From assembly GCA_020402945.1 (NCBI GenBank), contig JADBYQ010000018.1:102267-166266 (forward strand): a stretch of DNA of 64,000 nucleotides, read 5' to 3'. This document shows positions 17,874-27,555 of the stretch, piece after piece. The position numbers were made by a program, and so were the translations under genes. This DNA comes from Cytophagales bacterium. Lineage in GTDB: Bacteria > Bacteroidota > Bacteroidia > Cytophagales > Cyclobacteriaceae. How positions within the stretch are numbered: position 1 is the first letter of the stretch; every line of letters starts with the position of its first letter. Under the pieces are notes generated by a model, which made no database searches, had not been told where the DNA came from, and was given only the letters and a program-made list of their open reading frames with translations.

Positions 17874-18713
17874 CTAGACGAAAATCATACTGCAAATGCC
17901 CAGCAGCATGATGATTTTGCACAGCTGACTTAGTTGATAGAATTCTTTCTTTGTATCGGCCTTTAATAATCGATAGAATAAAATAGACATGGGGACAAAT
18001 AGCAAAGGGATAAAATAGATCCATGATATCTTCAACTGCTGGTAGTCGAGCCAAAGCACTAAAAAGGAAAAAACCAGGATGGTCCCATACAAAAATGATT
18101 TTGTCTTCCGAATACCCCACACGATGGGCAACGTTCTACATCCAAATGTGGTATCACCCTTCATATCCTCCATATCTTTCACAATCTCGCGAATCAATGT
18201 CATGAAGAAAGCAAAAAGCGAATACGTCATCACCAAGGGAAGATATTGTTCGTAAAGAAAACTCAATAGAAAAATGGACAAGCCAGTCAGGAGCGAAACG
18301 ACAAGATTGCCGATTAAAGGTAGTCTCTTTAAATTGTTAGAATAGAGCCAAAGTAAAAAGACGCTAATAAAATTTACAGCACCCACCTTCCAATTGATCA
18401 ATAGACCCATGCCAACTCCTATAACAGAGATGACGGTATGAAAAAAAATGGCGTACCTGCGCGTAATGGTTTTGCCGATCACCACGCGATCGGGCTTGTT
18501 GATGAGGTCTATTTTGATGTCATAGTAATCGTTAATAATATAACCCGCAGCGGCAATCATAACGGTAGATGCCACGATGAGAAAAAGCCAGAAGTCCGTG
18601 AAGACGAGAAGCCCTTGATGAAACAAGAAATAGGCGGTGAAGTATTGAGCAAATGCAATGATAGCAAGGTTCCAAAAACGGGTAAGCCTGAAAAGTGCCA
18701 GAATCAGTTGCAT
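17874..18713 (-). CDS. UbiA-family prenyltransferase
   Basis: A 279-residue integral membrane enzyme with seven to nine hydrophobic segments and the two Asp-rich UbiA motifs: NDYYDIKIDLINKPDR (from residue 61) and DMEDMKGDTTFGCRTLP. UbiA enzymes attach polyprenyl chains to aromatic or polar acceptors. Bacteroidota homologues of this sequence style are often annotated as geranylgeranylglycerol-phosphate geranylgeranyltransferase by similarity to archaeal enzymes; the true acceptor cannot be decided from sequence. No quinone genes are nearby. Confidence 0.82.
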   Translation of the reverse strand: MQLILALFRLTRFWNLAIIAFAQYFTAYFLFHQGLLVFTDFWLFLIVASTVMIAAAGYIINDYYDIKIDLINKPDRVVIGKTITRRYAIFFHTVISVIGVGMGLLINWKVGAVNFISVFLLWLYSNNLKRLPLIGNLVVSLLTGLSIFLLSFLYEQYLPLVMTYSLFAFFMTLIREIVKDMEDMKGDTTFGCRTLPIVWGIRKTKSFLYGTILVFSFLVLWLDYQQLKISWIYFIPLLFVPMSILFYRLLKADTKKEFYQLSQLCKIIMLLGICSMIFV

Positions 18714-18777
18714 CTACAAAAGTACTATTAAATCACTCTTGTAGCACGCCTTTGCTTTTTGAAAAAAGCTTACACGG

Positions 18778-21231
18778 CTAAAATCGAAGTGCCAGCATCA
18801 GCAAGTAATTTCGCCCAGCCTGTGGATAATAGAAATTTTGGCGGTAGGCGTTCGAAAGACCACCAAAGTAACCATATGTAAATCCATTTGACTCATAGCT
18901 TTCATCGAAGATATTGTTTATCAACACGCTCACAGACAGTTCGCGCATGAAACTTGGCTTTATTGAATAGCTGACTCGCAGGTCATTTACAAAATAGGGA
19001 TCAATTTGTCGTTTAGCATTTGATGTATTGTCTAGAAACTGATCGCCTACGTATTTGGAAAGCCACGAAAGCTCAATTCCTTTTGCTGGCACAACACTTA
19101 GTACCGATCCCGCAATGACAGATGGAGAAAATGAGATATCGGTATCAACATACACATTGGTCACCTCATTGTACTCGTCAAAATTTTGCCCGTAGTCATA
19201 AAGTACTTCTGTAAACTTCTTTATCTTGTTTCGGCTTAGAGTTAGGTTGGCATTCCAACTCAATCTCTTGCTAAGTTTAATGGTTCCATCTAGTTCAATT
19301 CCCATCCGATAACTTTCTGGCACATTCGTACGGATGGACGCGCCCACATCATTGACCGCACCCGTCAGGACGAGTTGATTGGTGTAGTTCATCAGGTAGT
19401 AGTTTACATTGAATGCATAGCGGTCTGTTTTTTTGCGCCATCCTACCTCTAGGTTTCCCAACCTTTCGTGCACAGGGGCTCGTGTAGTGGCACCATCGAC
19501 AAAATCATCGCGCACGGGCTCACGATTGGCAATGGCGTAGGAGGCATAAATATTTTGTTGGCGATCCAGCGAGTACGTCAACCCTACCTTTGGATTGAAA
19601 AAATCAAAGTGAGTATCAATAGTAAAATCGAACTGACGGTTTTCGCGACCGCCTGCTTGATAGTCTATTTTTCTGTATTGCAGATCAAGAAATGCGCTTA
19701 GTTTTTCTGTCAAGCTGTAGTTCGTTTTCCAAAAGATGTTAAAATCAGTTTTCTTGCCATTGTTGAAATAGTATCGATAATCTTTCGGTACACCCATTGG
19801 CAATGCTGACCATGTAATCTCCCCAAAATGATCGCCATCATACCTATTCCATCCACCTCCCAAAACGGAATGAAGGTCAGACTTTTCATAGTTCAAAGAC
19901 CAGGTGATTCCGTAGAAATGATTGTCTAGCCAACGTCTTCTAACTAAATCAGAAGAGGTGAAAACTTCCGAACCGATCATGACATTTCCCAGCCCATATC
20001 TGCTATAGGCCTCATCGAGCCGAAACTCTTCGTAGAAGCCGCTGCCTCTGGTGTAATGGATAGCAGCGTTTGCGGTAAGTTGTTCTGAAGCTCGATGTGA
20101 AAAGTGAAACTGATAGTGGTCTTGTCGATAATTATCAACCTGATTGGGGTAGGTGTAAAGGTTAAACGTGCGGTTATTGCTGGTGAGTAAGTTTTTTGTT
20201 TGCTCGGCATTCCAGCCCTCTGTTGCTGCCGTTTCCAACATGCCCGCTACATCATTTTTCAATCGCGACTCAGGTACACCATACCAGCTTTGGTAGGTGA
20301 TTTCGCGACCGCCAAACACAACTGCTTTAAGTAACGTTTTCTTTCCATAATATCCCCCGGATAAATAATACGATTTCAAGTTAGAAGATCCACGATCAAT
20401 AAATCCATCCGATGTAATTTGTGAGAGACGTCCGTCAAAGGCAAAACGGTCGTTGATGAGCCCAGAGCCGAAAGCAACCGTGTGGCGCCAGGTATTGAAT
20501 GATCCCGCTGAATTAATGATATCGGCATACGGTTGCTCATTTCGCACATTGGTTTGAATATTCACGGAAGCACCAAAAGCAGCTGCACCATTGGTAGATG
20601 TACCCACACCGCGCTGCACCTGCACACTCTGTGTAGACGAAGCTAGGTCAGGGGTATTAACCCAAAACACTCCTTGGCTTTCACTATCATTTAGGGGAAT
20701 ACCGTTGATTGTAACGTTAATACGAGTTGCATCGCTTCCGCGAATTCGCAAGCCTGTGTAGCCGACACCAGCTCCAGCGTCAGATGTAGTAACGATTGAT
20801 GGAGACCAGTTCAAAACAAAAGGCAAATCTTGTCCGAAGTTCTGCTTCTCAATAGAGGCCTTACTAATGTTGCTAAATGTCGTGGGACTATTGTCCGCGG
20901 CTCGCGTGGCGGTAATCAAGACCTCATCCGTCACAATCACCGATTCATCAAGCAAAATTACGTTGCTTTCGCTCGCGCTCAGCGTAAGTCGCTTCGTTTG
21001 ATAACCAACGTAGCGTACTTCACCCTCATAGGTCGTTTCCTTTAAATTGTTGAAAAGGAAATTTCCGCCACTGTCGGTAATCGCAACTGCACCCTGCCTA
21101 ACAAGCTCAACAGTGGCGCCCACAAGCGCTTCGTTTGATTTCGAATCGCGCACGAACCCCGTAACAGAAATTTGAGCAAACGCATCGAGCGAAAGCAAAC
21201 AGCCAAAAATGGCCATCCTAAATTTGAACAT
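18778..21231 (-). CDS. TonB-dependent outer-membrane receptor, probably for thiamine
   Basis: An 817-residue receptor. A signal peptide (cleaved after DAFAQ) precedes a carboxypeptidase-regulatory-like domain (about 22-95), a plug (QDLPFVLNWSPSIVTTSDAG ... GLRIRGSD) and a 22-strand-type barrel ending in LLMLALRF with terminal Phe. TonB receptors import scarce ligands across the outer membrane. The TPP riboswitch in its leader makes thiamine or a precursor the likely ligand; that assignment comes from regulation, not from the barrel sequence. Confidence 0.9.
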   Translation of the reverse strand: MFKFRMAIFGCLLSLDAFAQISVTGFVRDSKSNEALVGATVELVRQGAVAITDSGGNFLFNNLKETTYEGEVRYVGYQTKRLTLSASESNVILLDESVIVTDEVLITATRAADNSPTTFSNISKASIEKQNFGQDLPFVLNWSPSIVTTSDAGAGVGYTGLRIRGSDATRINVTINGIPLNDSESQGVFWVNTPDLASSTQSVQVQRGVGTSTNGAAAFGASVNIQTNVRNEQPYADIINSAGSFNTWRHTVAFGSGLINDRFAFDGRLSQITSDGFIDRGSSNLKSYYLSGGYYGKKTLLKAVVFGGREITYQSWYGVPESRLKNDVAGMLETAATEGWNAEQTKNLLTSNNRTFNLYTYPNQVDNYRQDHYQFHFSHRASEQLTANAAIHYTRGSGFYEEFRLDEAYSRYGLGNVMIGSEVFTSSDLVRRRWLDNHFYGITWSLNYEKSDLHSVLGGGWNRYDGDHFGEITWSALPMGVPKDYRYYFNNGKKTDFNIFWKTNYSLTEKLSAFLDLQYRKIDYQAGGRENRQFDFTIDTHFDFFNPKVGLTYSLDRQQNIYASYAIANREPVRDDFVDGATTRAPVHERLGNLEVGWRKKTDRYAFNVNYYLMNYTNQLVLTGAVNDVGASIRTNVPESYRMGIELDGTIKLSKRLSWNANLTLSRNKIKKFTEVLYDYGQNFDEYNEVTNVYVDTDISFSPSVIAGSVLSVVPAKGIELSWLSKYVGDQFLDNTSNAKRQIDPYFVNDLRVSYSIKPSFMRELSVSVLINNIFDESYESNGFTYGYFGGLSNAYRQNFYYPQAGRNYLLMLALRF

Positions 21232-21254
21232 TTTGTTAAAAATTTAAACCCGCA

Positions 21255-21274
21255 GGCACATTGGGGAATGTACC
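21255..21274 (-). promoter_or_regulatory. Hairpin between TPP aptamer and receptor start
   Basis: An 8-bp stem (GGTACATT with AATGTGCC, read on the minus strand) around a CCCC loop, located 20 bp after the aptamer and 23 bp before the ATG. It may be the expression platform that responds to the aptamer, either by ending transcription (a broken T-rich run follows) or by affecting translation. Confidence 0.4.
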
Positions 21275-21293
21275 TTACTTACAAGTTTATTTT

Positions 21294-21402
21294 GCCTCCC
21301 TTCGTCCGCATTACCGGCATCAGGTTCTATGGGTATAATCTCAGCCCGTGTTTATCCATCTTCGCTAAAAAAGCTACGATGGACTAGATGGCACCCCTGT
21401 CT
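21294..21402 (-). promoter_or_regulatory. TPP riboswitch (THI element)
   Basis: Read on the minus strand the leader contains GGGGTGCC, then a variable P3 arm, then CTGAGATTATACCC, GAACCTGATGCCGG, TAATGCGGACGAAGGGA, in the order and spacing of the TPP aptamer. It lies about 60 nt before the TonB receptor start and is expected to lower expression when thiamine pyrophosphate is plentiful. Confidence 0.93.
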
Positions 21403-21493
21403 TTCGACCCAACAAATGTAGCAATAAGAAGTTGGGCCTAACAAATTTAATTTGAATCGTTACATTTGTTGCCTAAAATTTAAACCCATTAGC

Positions 21494-22147
21494 ATGACCA
21501 TTCACCGCGAGGGACGTACAATACTCTTTGTTTTGTTGGTAGTATTGTTTGCCCTCAATTGGGCTGTAGCTCAATTTTTTCCACAGCCCATCTTGCAAAA
21601 CATTTTTATTGGCTTAAGCATTGGATTTTATTTATTAATACTACAGTTCTTTCGGATCCCGGTTTTTAAAGTGCAGAAAAACGAACGACAGATTTTAGCC
21701 CCTGCCGATGGGAAGGTAGTTGTCATTGAGGAGACAGAGGAAACAGAATATCTAAAAGCAAAAAGAAAACAGATTTCGATTTTTATGTCCCCGATCAACG
21801 TGCATGTTAACCTCATGCCGGTAGCGGGAAAAATATCTTATTTCAAATATCACCCCGGAAAATATCTAGTCGCCTGGCACCCTAAATCTAGTACAGAAAA
21901 CGAGCGCACGACAGTTGTTGCAAAAATGAAGGACGGCACAGAAATTTTGTTTAGGCAAATAGCAGGTGCCCTTGCCAGAAGAATTAAGTGGTACGTGAAA
22001 GAAGGCCAAGTATTGGATCAGGGTGATGAATTTGGCTTTATTAAATTTGGTTCTCGTGTCGACATTTTCCTACCGTTAAATGCGAAAATAGTGGTCAATA
22101 TTGATGATATCACGAAAGGCGGAAGGACGGTCATTGCAGAGCTATAG
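21494..22147 (+). CDS. psd: Phosphatidylserine decarboxylase (Psd, short form)
   Basis: Makes phosphatidylethanolamine from phosphatidylserine. The 217-residue protein from the ATG at 21494 (MTIHREGRTI) has two N-terminal TM segments, the LAPADGKVVVIEE segment, the SPINVHVN segment and the self-cleavage site in KFGSRVD, where the Ser becomes the pyruvoyl group. This matches the short archaeal-type Psd. A 14-codon upstream extension is possible but lacks family support. No phosphatidylserine synthase gene adjoins it. Confidence 0.92.
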   Translation: MTIHREGRTILFVLLVVLFALNWAVAQFFPQPILQNIFIGLSIGFYLLILQFFRIPVFKVQKNERQILAPADGKVVVIEETEETEYLKAKRKQISIFMSPINVHVNLMPVAGKISYFKYHPGKYLVAWHPKSSTENERTTVVAKMKDGTEILFRQIAGALARRIKWYVKEGQVLDQGDEFGFIKFGSRVDIFLPLNAKIVVNIDDITKGGRTVIAEL

Positions 22148-22308
22148 CCAATCAAGGCAGAATAAAGCCTTTCCTCATTTTTGTTTGCCCGAACGGGCGT
22201 TATAACAGTCTCTATTGTCTACCTTTGTGCGTTGGTATTCCAATGTTAAACCAAAAGTGTGTTTAGCTGTTCTTGGGTTAGTTCATCTACTTCAATATTG
22301 ATTACACT

Positions 22309-23436
22309 ATGAGTTTAAATCTGAATCTTAAGTTTGCTACCCACCAGCAAGATTTTTTTGCAACGCTTAGTCAGCGTGTTAATGGCTATTTTAAAACTAA
22401 TAATATAGAACGAACCGCAAACAGTGAAATGGTTATTAAGACTGTTTTCATGTTTACACTTTATTTTCTTCCCTACGCTCTACTTATCAGTGGCCTTTTT
22501 ACAAGTGGCTGGATATTACTCGCACTTTGTGTCGTGATGGGTTTCGGTAAAGCAGGTATTGGCCTTTCTGTGATGCACGATGCCAACCATGGAGCGTATT
22601 CTACGAAATCCTGGATTAATACAATGCTGGGCTTTTCGTTAAATGTTATCGGTGGACATGCGTTCAACTGGAGAGTTCAGCACAATGTATTGCATCATAC
22701 GTATACCAATGTCCACGAGGTTGATGAAGATATCAGTCCTAGAGGAGTGTTGAGAATGGCACCTGGTTCGAAGTGGAGGCCAATGCATAAGTATCAACAT
22801 TTGTATGCCTGGTTCCTTTATGGATTAATGACGTTCGTATGGATAATCATCAAGGACTATTATAGATTGACAAAATACTACAAGGAGGGCTTGTTGAAAA
22901 AGCAAAAAACGACACTCACCAATGAATGGATCGTGCTTATCATTACCAAAGTGATTTATCTATCCTACACCTTTGTGATTCCAATCTTAGTCGGATTTAC
23001 CTTCTGGCAAACGTTAGTAGGATTCTTAGTCATGCACTATGTAGCGGGTTTTATCCTTGCCATAATCTTCCAACCTGCTCATGTGGTTGAAGGAACAGAG
23101 TATCCTATACCTGACGACAAAGGAAATCTAGAAAACAATTGGGCGATCCATCAATTACACACCACCACCAATTTTGGTCACCGTGAAAAAATGTTTTCGT
23201 GGTATGTAGGTGGTTTGAACTATCAGGTAGAACATCATTTGTTTCCAAATATTTGCCATGTACATTATCGCGAAATCGCAAAGATTGTGCAGCAGACTAC
23301 CAAAGAGTTTGGACTTCCCTATAAATCAAAGGATACGTTCTTTGATGCGTTGAGAGCGCACGCTCAACAGTTAAAGATGCTAGGTGAAAAGCCGGCCGTT
23401 GAAGTTCCTGTGACCGCTGAGCCTGTCTTAGCTTAA
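22309..23436 (+). CDS. Membrane fatty-acid desaturase
   Basis: A 375-residue diiron desaturase with four or more TM segments and the three histidine boxes: HDANH (90-94), HNVLHH (125-130) and QVEHH (306-310). A QVEHH third box is typical of front-end/linoleoyl-CoA-type desaturases. It introduces a double bond in a fatty acyl chain at the inner membrane; the position cannot be predicted. A TACCTTTG word at 22220-22227 resembles a Bacteroidota -7 element, but no good -33 partner was found. Confidence 0.9.
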   Translation: MSLNLNLKFATHQQDFFATLSQRVNGYFKTNNIERTANSEMVIKTVFMFTLYFLPYALLISGLFTSGWILLALCVVMGFGKAGIGLSVMHDANHGAYSTKSWINTMLGFSLNVIGGHAFNWRVQHNVLHHTYTNVHEVDEDISPRGVLRMAPGSKWRPMHKYQHLYAWFLYGLMTFVWIIIKDYYRLTKYYKEGLLKKQKTTLTNEWIVLIITKVIYLSYTFVIPILVGFTFWQTLVGFLVMHYVAGFILAIIFQPAHVVEGTEYPIPDDKGNLENNWAIHQLHTTTNFGHREKMFSWYVGGLNYQVEHHLFPNICHVHYREIAKIVQQTTKEFGLPYKSKDTFFDALRAHAQQLKMLGEKPAVEVPVTAEPVLA

Positions 23437-23459
23437 TTTTTCGATCAGAACGATACAAC

Positions 23460-23493
23460 AAAAAAGCTCGCGAAAATTTTCACGAGCTTTTTT
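23460..23493. terminator. Bidirectional terminator
   Basis: AAAAAGCTCG and CGAGCTTTTT form a 10-bp stem, extended inside by GAAAA/TTTTC across one mismatch. It lies between the convergent desaturase and atpG genes and ends in a T-run on both strands. Confidence 0.88.
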
Positions 23494-23516
23494 TGATGTT
23501 GAATTCCTTTCTGAGC

Positions 23517-24398
23517 CTAGGCAGATTTCAAGGCTTCAGCTCCGGCCACAATCTCGAGGATTTCTTTGGTGATAGCAGCTTGGCGCGTGCGGTTATATGT
23601 TAACTTCAATTCTTTTAATAGTTCACCGGCATTATCGGTGGCTTTATCCATGGCAGTCATTCGAGCGCCATTTTCCGCAGCATTTGAATCTAACAATGCT
23701 TTATAAAGTTGCACTTTCAAGGACTTAGGAATAAGGCCTGTAAGAATTTCGATCTGATTAGGTTGGTAGATATAGTCAATAGTGGTTGAGTTCTTTAGAC
23801 CATCTGCTACAGGCAAAATAGGCAGAAATTGCTCAATGCGTAGTATTTGGGTAGCAACGTTCTTGAACTCATTATAAACGATTTCAATCTTATCGAACTC
23901 CCCGGATTTGAACACGGCTATCAAATGCTCGCCAACCCTAGATACATTATCAAAAGTTAAGTCGTGGAAAAGTAGTGCATAATCACTGATTCTGGGCGCG
24001 TTTCTTTTTTCAAAAAACTCAAAAGATTTTTTGCCAATCGGCAAGTACGATACATGACCCTTCTTCGCTTGTGCTGCGTATTTTTCCTCTACTAACCGTG
24101 TGACAGCTTTAAAGATGGTGCTGTTAAAAGAACCGCATAACCCACGGTCAGAACTAATAGCAACAATGAGTATTTTCTTCTCTTCTCTTACCTGATTGTA
24201 CCAAGCCTGGTCATCGGTGCCGGCAGCTGACAAGTTTTGTAAAAGCACATTCATCTTCTTTGCAAATGGACGCATTTGCGAAATCTTGTCTTGTGATTTG
24301 CGCAATTTGGCCGCTGCCACCATTTTCATGGCTTTGGTGATTTGCTGTGTAGATATCACCGAAGATATTCTGCTCTTAACTTCTTTTAAACTTGCCAT
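23517..24398 (-). CDS. atpG: ATP synthase gamma subunit
   Basis: The rotating central stalk of F1. The 293-residue protein has the conserved N-terminal helix (MASLKEVKSRISSVISTQQITKAMKMVAAAKL region), the central SDRGLCGSFNS segment and the C-terminal helix NRTRQAAITKEILEIVAGAEAL. It is the last gene of the atpBEFHAG operon. About 100 bp of AT-rich inverted repeat separates it from atpA. Confidence 0.97.
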   Translation of the reverse strand: MASLKEVKSRISSVISTQQITKAMKMVAAAKLRKSQDKISQMRPFAKKMNVLLQNLSAAGTDDQAWYNQVREEKKILIVAISSDRGLCGSFNSTIFKAVTRLVEEKYAAQAKKGHVSYLPIGKKSFEFFEKRNAPRISDYALLFHDLTFDNVSRVGEHLIAVFKSGEFDKIEIVYNEFKNVATQILRIEQFLPILPVADGLKNSTTIDYIYQPNQIEILTGLIPKSLKVQLYKALLDSNAAENGARMTAMDKATDNAGELLKELKLTYNRTRQAAITKEILEIVAGAEALKSA

Positions 24399-24498
24399 AA
24401 ATCAATTTGAGAATTAATCAATTTGAACTTTTGAAAATGCAATGTTTTATCAATTGGCTAATTTCATTTTCAAATTAGCGCATTTTCAAATTTTCAAA
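24399..24498. repeat. AT-rich inverted repeat between atpA and atpG
   Basis: AATTTGAAC-TTTTGAAAATGC near the left end is answered by GCATTTTCAAATTTTCAAATT near the right end, with further CATTTTCAAATTAGC words inside. The same type of sequence recurs between rplU and rpmA. Both fill intra-operon gaps. It could form a long transcribed hairpin. Confidence 0.6.
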
Positions 24499-26073
24499 TT
24501 AGTATTTCGAAGCCAACTCTAGCGCTACTTTCTTAATCGTTTCCGCGTCCGCATCTTCAAATTTTCCAGCACGGAAATTGTCCAAGACACTTCTATACTG
24601 GGCTTTCAAGATCAGAATAAACTCTGCTTCAAATGCTTTTACTTTGTTTACAGGCACTTTGTCGATGTAACCTTTGGTCGATGTAAGAATCATAGCAACC
24701 TGTTCCTCTACAGGTACTGGCTGATATTGTGGTTGCTTCAATACTTCCACGTTCCTACGTCCTCGCTCAATGGTTAATTTTGTTGCTGCATCCAGATCAG
24801 AACCAAACTTCGCAAAAGCCTCCAATTCACGGAACTGAGCCTGATCTAGTTTTAATGTTCCGGCTACCTTCTTCATGGATTTAATCTGAGCGCTTCCACC
24901 CACACGAGATACCGAAATACCTACGTTGATAGCTGGCCGAATACCCGAGTTAAATAAATTGGTCTCCAAAAAAATCTGACCGTCTGTAATTGAGATTACG
25001 TTGGTTGGGATATACGCAGAAACGTCATTCGCCTGTGTTTCGATGATCGGCAATGCAGTGAGTGAACCACCCCCTTTTACCAAGTGCTTTATCGAAGCCG
25101 GAAGGTCATTCATCTTACTGGCAATCTCATCATTATTGATAACCTTGGCTGCTCTTTCTAGCAAGCGAGAGTGAAGATAGAACACATCTCCAGGATAAGC
25201 CTCGCGACCCGGAGGTCTTCTTAACAACAACGAAACTTCGCGATAGGCTACTGCTTGTTTAGACAAATCGTCATAGATAACCAAAGCAGGGCGACCTGTA
25301 TCGCGGAAGAACTCACCAATGGATGCACCCGTGAAAGGAGCGAAGAATTGCATAGGAGCAGGATCGGAAGCAGAAGCTAATACGATCACGGTATAGGCCA
25401 TTGCTCCTGCCTTTTCAAGTGTTGAAACAACACCTGCCACTGTAGAAGCCTTTTGGCCGATGGCTACATAAATGCAATAAACTGGTTTCCCAGCTTCATA
25501 AAATTCTTTTTGATTGATGATGGTATCAATTGCAACAGCTGTTTTTCCTGTCTGACGGTCGCCAATGATTAACTCACGTTGCCCACGCCCGATCGGGATC
25601 ATCGCATCAATTGCCTTTATACCAGTTTGCAAAGGTTCATTCACCGGCTGACGAAAGATTACTCCGGGTGCTTTACGCTCCAGAGGCATTTCGTATAAGT
25701 CTCCTTTAATGGGCCCTTTGCCGTCAATAGGTGCTGCCAACGTATCTACTACTCTGCCTAATAAGCCATCTCCTACTTTAACGGAAGCAATTTGACCTGT
25801 ACGTTTTACAGTATCACCTTCTTTGATTCCTTTAGATTCACCTAAAAGCACCGCACCGACATTGTCTTCTTCTAGATTTAACACCAATGCATTCAACCCG
25901 TTTTCGAATTGAATCAATTCACCGGCTTGAGCTTTCGTTAATCCATAGATGCGAGCTACTCCATCGCCCACAGTTAGTACAGTGCCAACTTCTTCTAATT
26001 CAGCATCCGTGCGTGACTGCGAAAGTTGTTCGCGGAGTATGGATGAAATTTCTTCTGGTCTGATCTCTGCCAT
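24499..26073 (-). CDS. atpA: ATP synthase alpha subunit
   Basis: A 524-residue non-catalytic nucleotide-binding subunit of F1. It shows the P-loop [10 protein letters not shown], the [16 protein letters not shown] segment, and the [24 protein letters not shown] signature. Length and motifs are normal. It sits between atpH (30 bp) and atpG in the operon. The catalytic beta subunit gene is not in this window. Confidence 0.98.
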   Translation of the reverse strand: MAEIRPEEISSILREQLSQSRTDAELEEVGTVLTVGDGVARIYGLTKAQAGELIQFENGLNALVLNLEEDNVGAVLLGESKGIKEGDTVKRTGQIASVKVGDGLLGRVVDTLAAPIDGKGPIKGDLYEMPLERKAPGVIFRQPVNEPLQTGIKAIDAMIPIGRGQRELIIGDRQTGKTAVAIDTIINQKEFYEAGKPVYCIYVAIGQKASTVAGVVSTLEKAGAMAYTVIVLASASDPAPMQFFAPFTGASIGEFFRDTGRPALVIYDDLSKQAVAYREVSLLLRRPPGREAYPGDVFYLHSRLLERAAKVINNDEIASKMNDLPASIKHLVKGGGSLTALPIIETQANDVSAYIPTNVISITDGQIFLETNLFNSGIRPAINVGISVSRVGGSAQIKSMKKVAGTLKLDQAQFRELEAFAKFGSDLDAATKLTIERGRRNVEVLKQPQYQPVPVEEQVAMILTSTKGYIDKVPVNKVKAFEAEFILILKAQYRSVLDNFRAGKFEDADAETIKKVALELASKY

Positions 26074-26103
26074 AACGTATAATTCAAAATTTAAAATTCA
26101 ATG

Positions 26104-26664
26104 TTAAAATTCTTTGATGTAAGGGTTCTCGCTAAACTTCGTCTTCAGGGTTTTCAACTTACTTTTAATCGATGCGTCAATTTGTTTGTCGCCCACATTG
26201 AGTACAAACCCCCCAATGAGATCCGCATCCACTTTTTGAACTAAATCAATTTGAGTTTTGCCACTAATTTTCTTGACCAAATTCTCCATCTCCAGTTTCA
26301 TCTTCCCATCCATCGCGAAAGTGGTTGCAACGGTCGCCTTTTGGATTCCTTTGTGAACGTTGTAAGCATTATGGAATTCAGCTGCAATAGCGGGCAAAAG
26401 TGGCTCGCGATTTTTTAGTGTCAGCATTTTAATAATGGCAAGTGTAAGCGCGTTTACTTTGCCTTTAAAGATAGCTTCAAGGATCGCAAGTTTCTTATCG
26501 TGCTTAATGATCGGACTTTTCAACATGTTGGTTAAGTCGCGGTTGGAAGCACAGGCACTGGCGAACAATTCCATGTCTGCCTTTACTTGCTCCAATGCAT
26601 TTTGTTCTTCTGCCAAACTCAGCAGCGATTTGACATACCGCGATGCAACCCTCGACTCGGCCAT
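26104..26664 (-). CDS. atpH: ATP synthase delta subunit
   Basis: A 186-residue peripheral-stalk subunit joining F1 to the b subunit. It has the N-terminal helical SRYVKSLLSLAEEQNAL segment and the C-terminal DADLIGGFVLNVGDKQIDASI segment of OSCP/delta proteins. It begins 3 bp after the end of atpF. Confidence 0.94.
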   Translation of the reverse strand: MAESRVASRYVKSLLSLAEEQNALEQVKADMELFASACASNRDLTNMLKSPIIKHDKKLAILEAIFKGKVNALTLAIIKMLTLKNREPLLPAIAAEFHNAYNVHKGIQKATVATTFAMDGKMKLEMENLVKKISGKTQIDLVQKVDADLIGGFVLNVGDKQIDASIKSKLKTLKTKFSENPYIKEF

Positions 26665-26667
26665 GAT

Positions 26668-27162
26668 TTAATTTAACTTTAGATCTTTGATGAATGTGTC
26701 GACCAGTTCTTTTTGCTGTTTGTCCTCTGATAAGTTCTTTTTGATCAATTTCTCAGAAATCGCGAGGGAAAACATAGCCACTTGTGCTTTTACATCTCGC
26801 AAAGCTGCTTGCTTTTCGGTGTGAATAACAGCCTTCGCATCTTCTATGATTCGGTCTGCATTTTTACGTGCCGCAACCTGCGCCTCGTCATGTAGACGAT
26901 TGGCAGCGTCTTTTGCATCCTTCAGCATGCGATCCCTTTCTTCCCGTGCTTCTTTCAACAATTTTTCATTGTCTGACTTCAGAGAAGCCATTTCTATCTT
27001 TGCTTTTTCCGCAGAATCCAATGCGTTTTGAATGGACTCCTCACGCTCTTTAAGCGATGCCAAAATAGGCTTCCAAGCAAATGCTTTTAACAAAAAGAAT
27101 AAGCCCACAAAAATGATGAGTTGCCAAACAATTAGGCCTGTGCCTGGTGATAATAAATCCAT
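26668..27162 (-). CDS. atpF: ATP synthase subunit b
   Basis: A 164-residue stator subunit with a single N-terminal TM segment (GLIVWQLIIFVGLFFLLKAF) and a long, charged coiled-coil helix to the end. Typical b subunit layout and size. It lies between atpE and atpH. Confidence 0.95.
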   Translation of the reverse strand: MDLLSPGTGLIVWQLIIFVGLFFLLKAFAWKPILASLKEREESIQNALDSAEKAKIEMASLKSDNEKLLKEAREERDRMLKDAKDAANRLHDEAQVAARKNADRIIEDAKAVIHTEKQAALRDVKAQVAMFSLAISEKLIKKNLSEDKQQKELVDTFIKDLKLN

Positions 27163-27262
27163 GTGCTACGTGTTTAAAATTCTATTCTAGTTTTTTGCTT
27201 CTCTTCTGTAAAATAGAAGAACTCGCCAGGCCCATTGCCAAAGCAAGTTCTTCTGGTTTTTC

Positions 27263-27514
<252 letters not shown>

Positions 27515-27555
27515 TTATAGATTTAAGTGAAACAAAAAATTCAAATCATTCCATC

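Noticed and set aside
22220..22227. TACCTTTG words before the desaturase and before rocD (41203-41210) as full promoters
   Set aside because: They match the -7 consensus, but no TTG was found 17-23 nt upstream, so they are mentioned only as possible elements.
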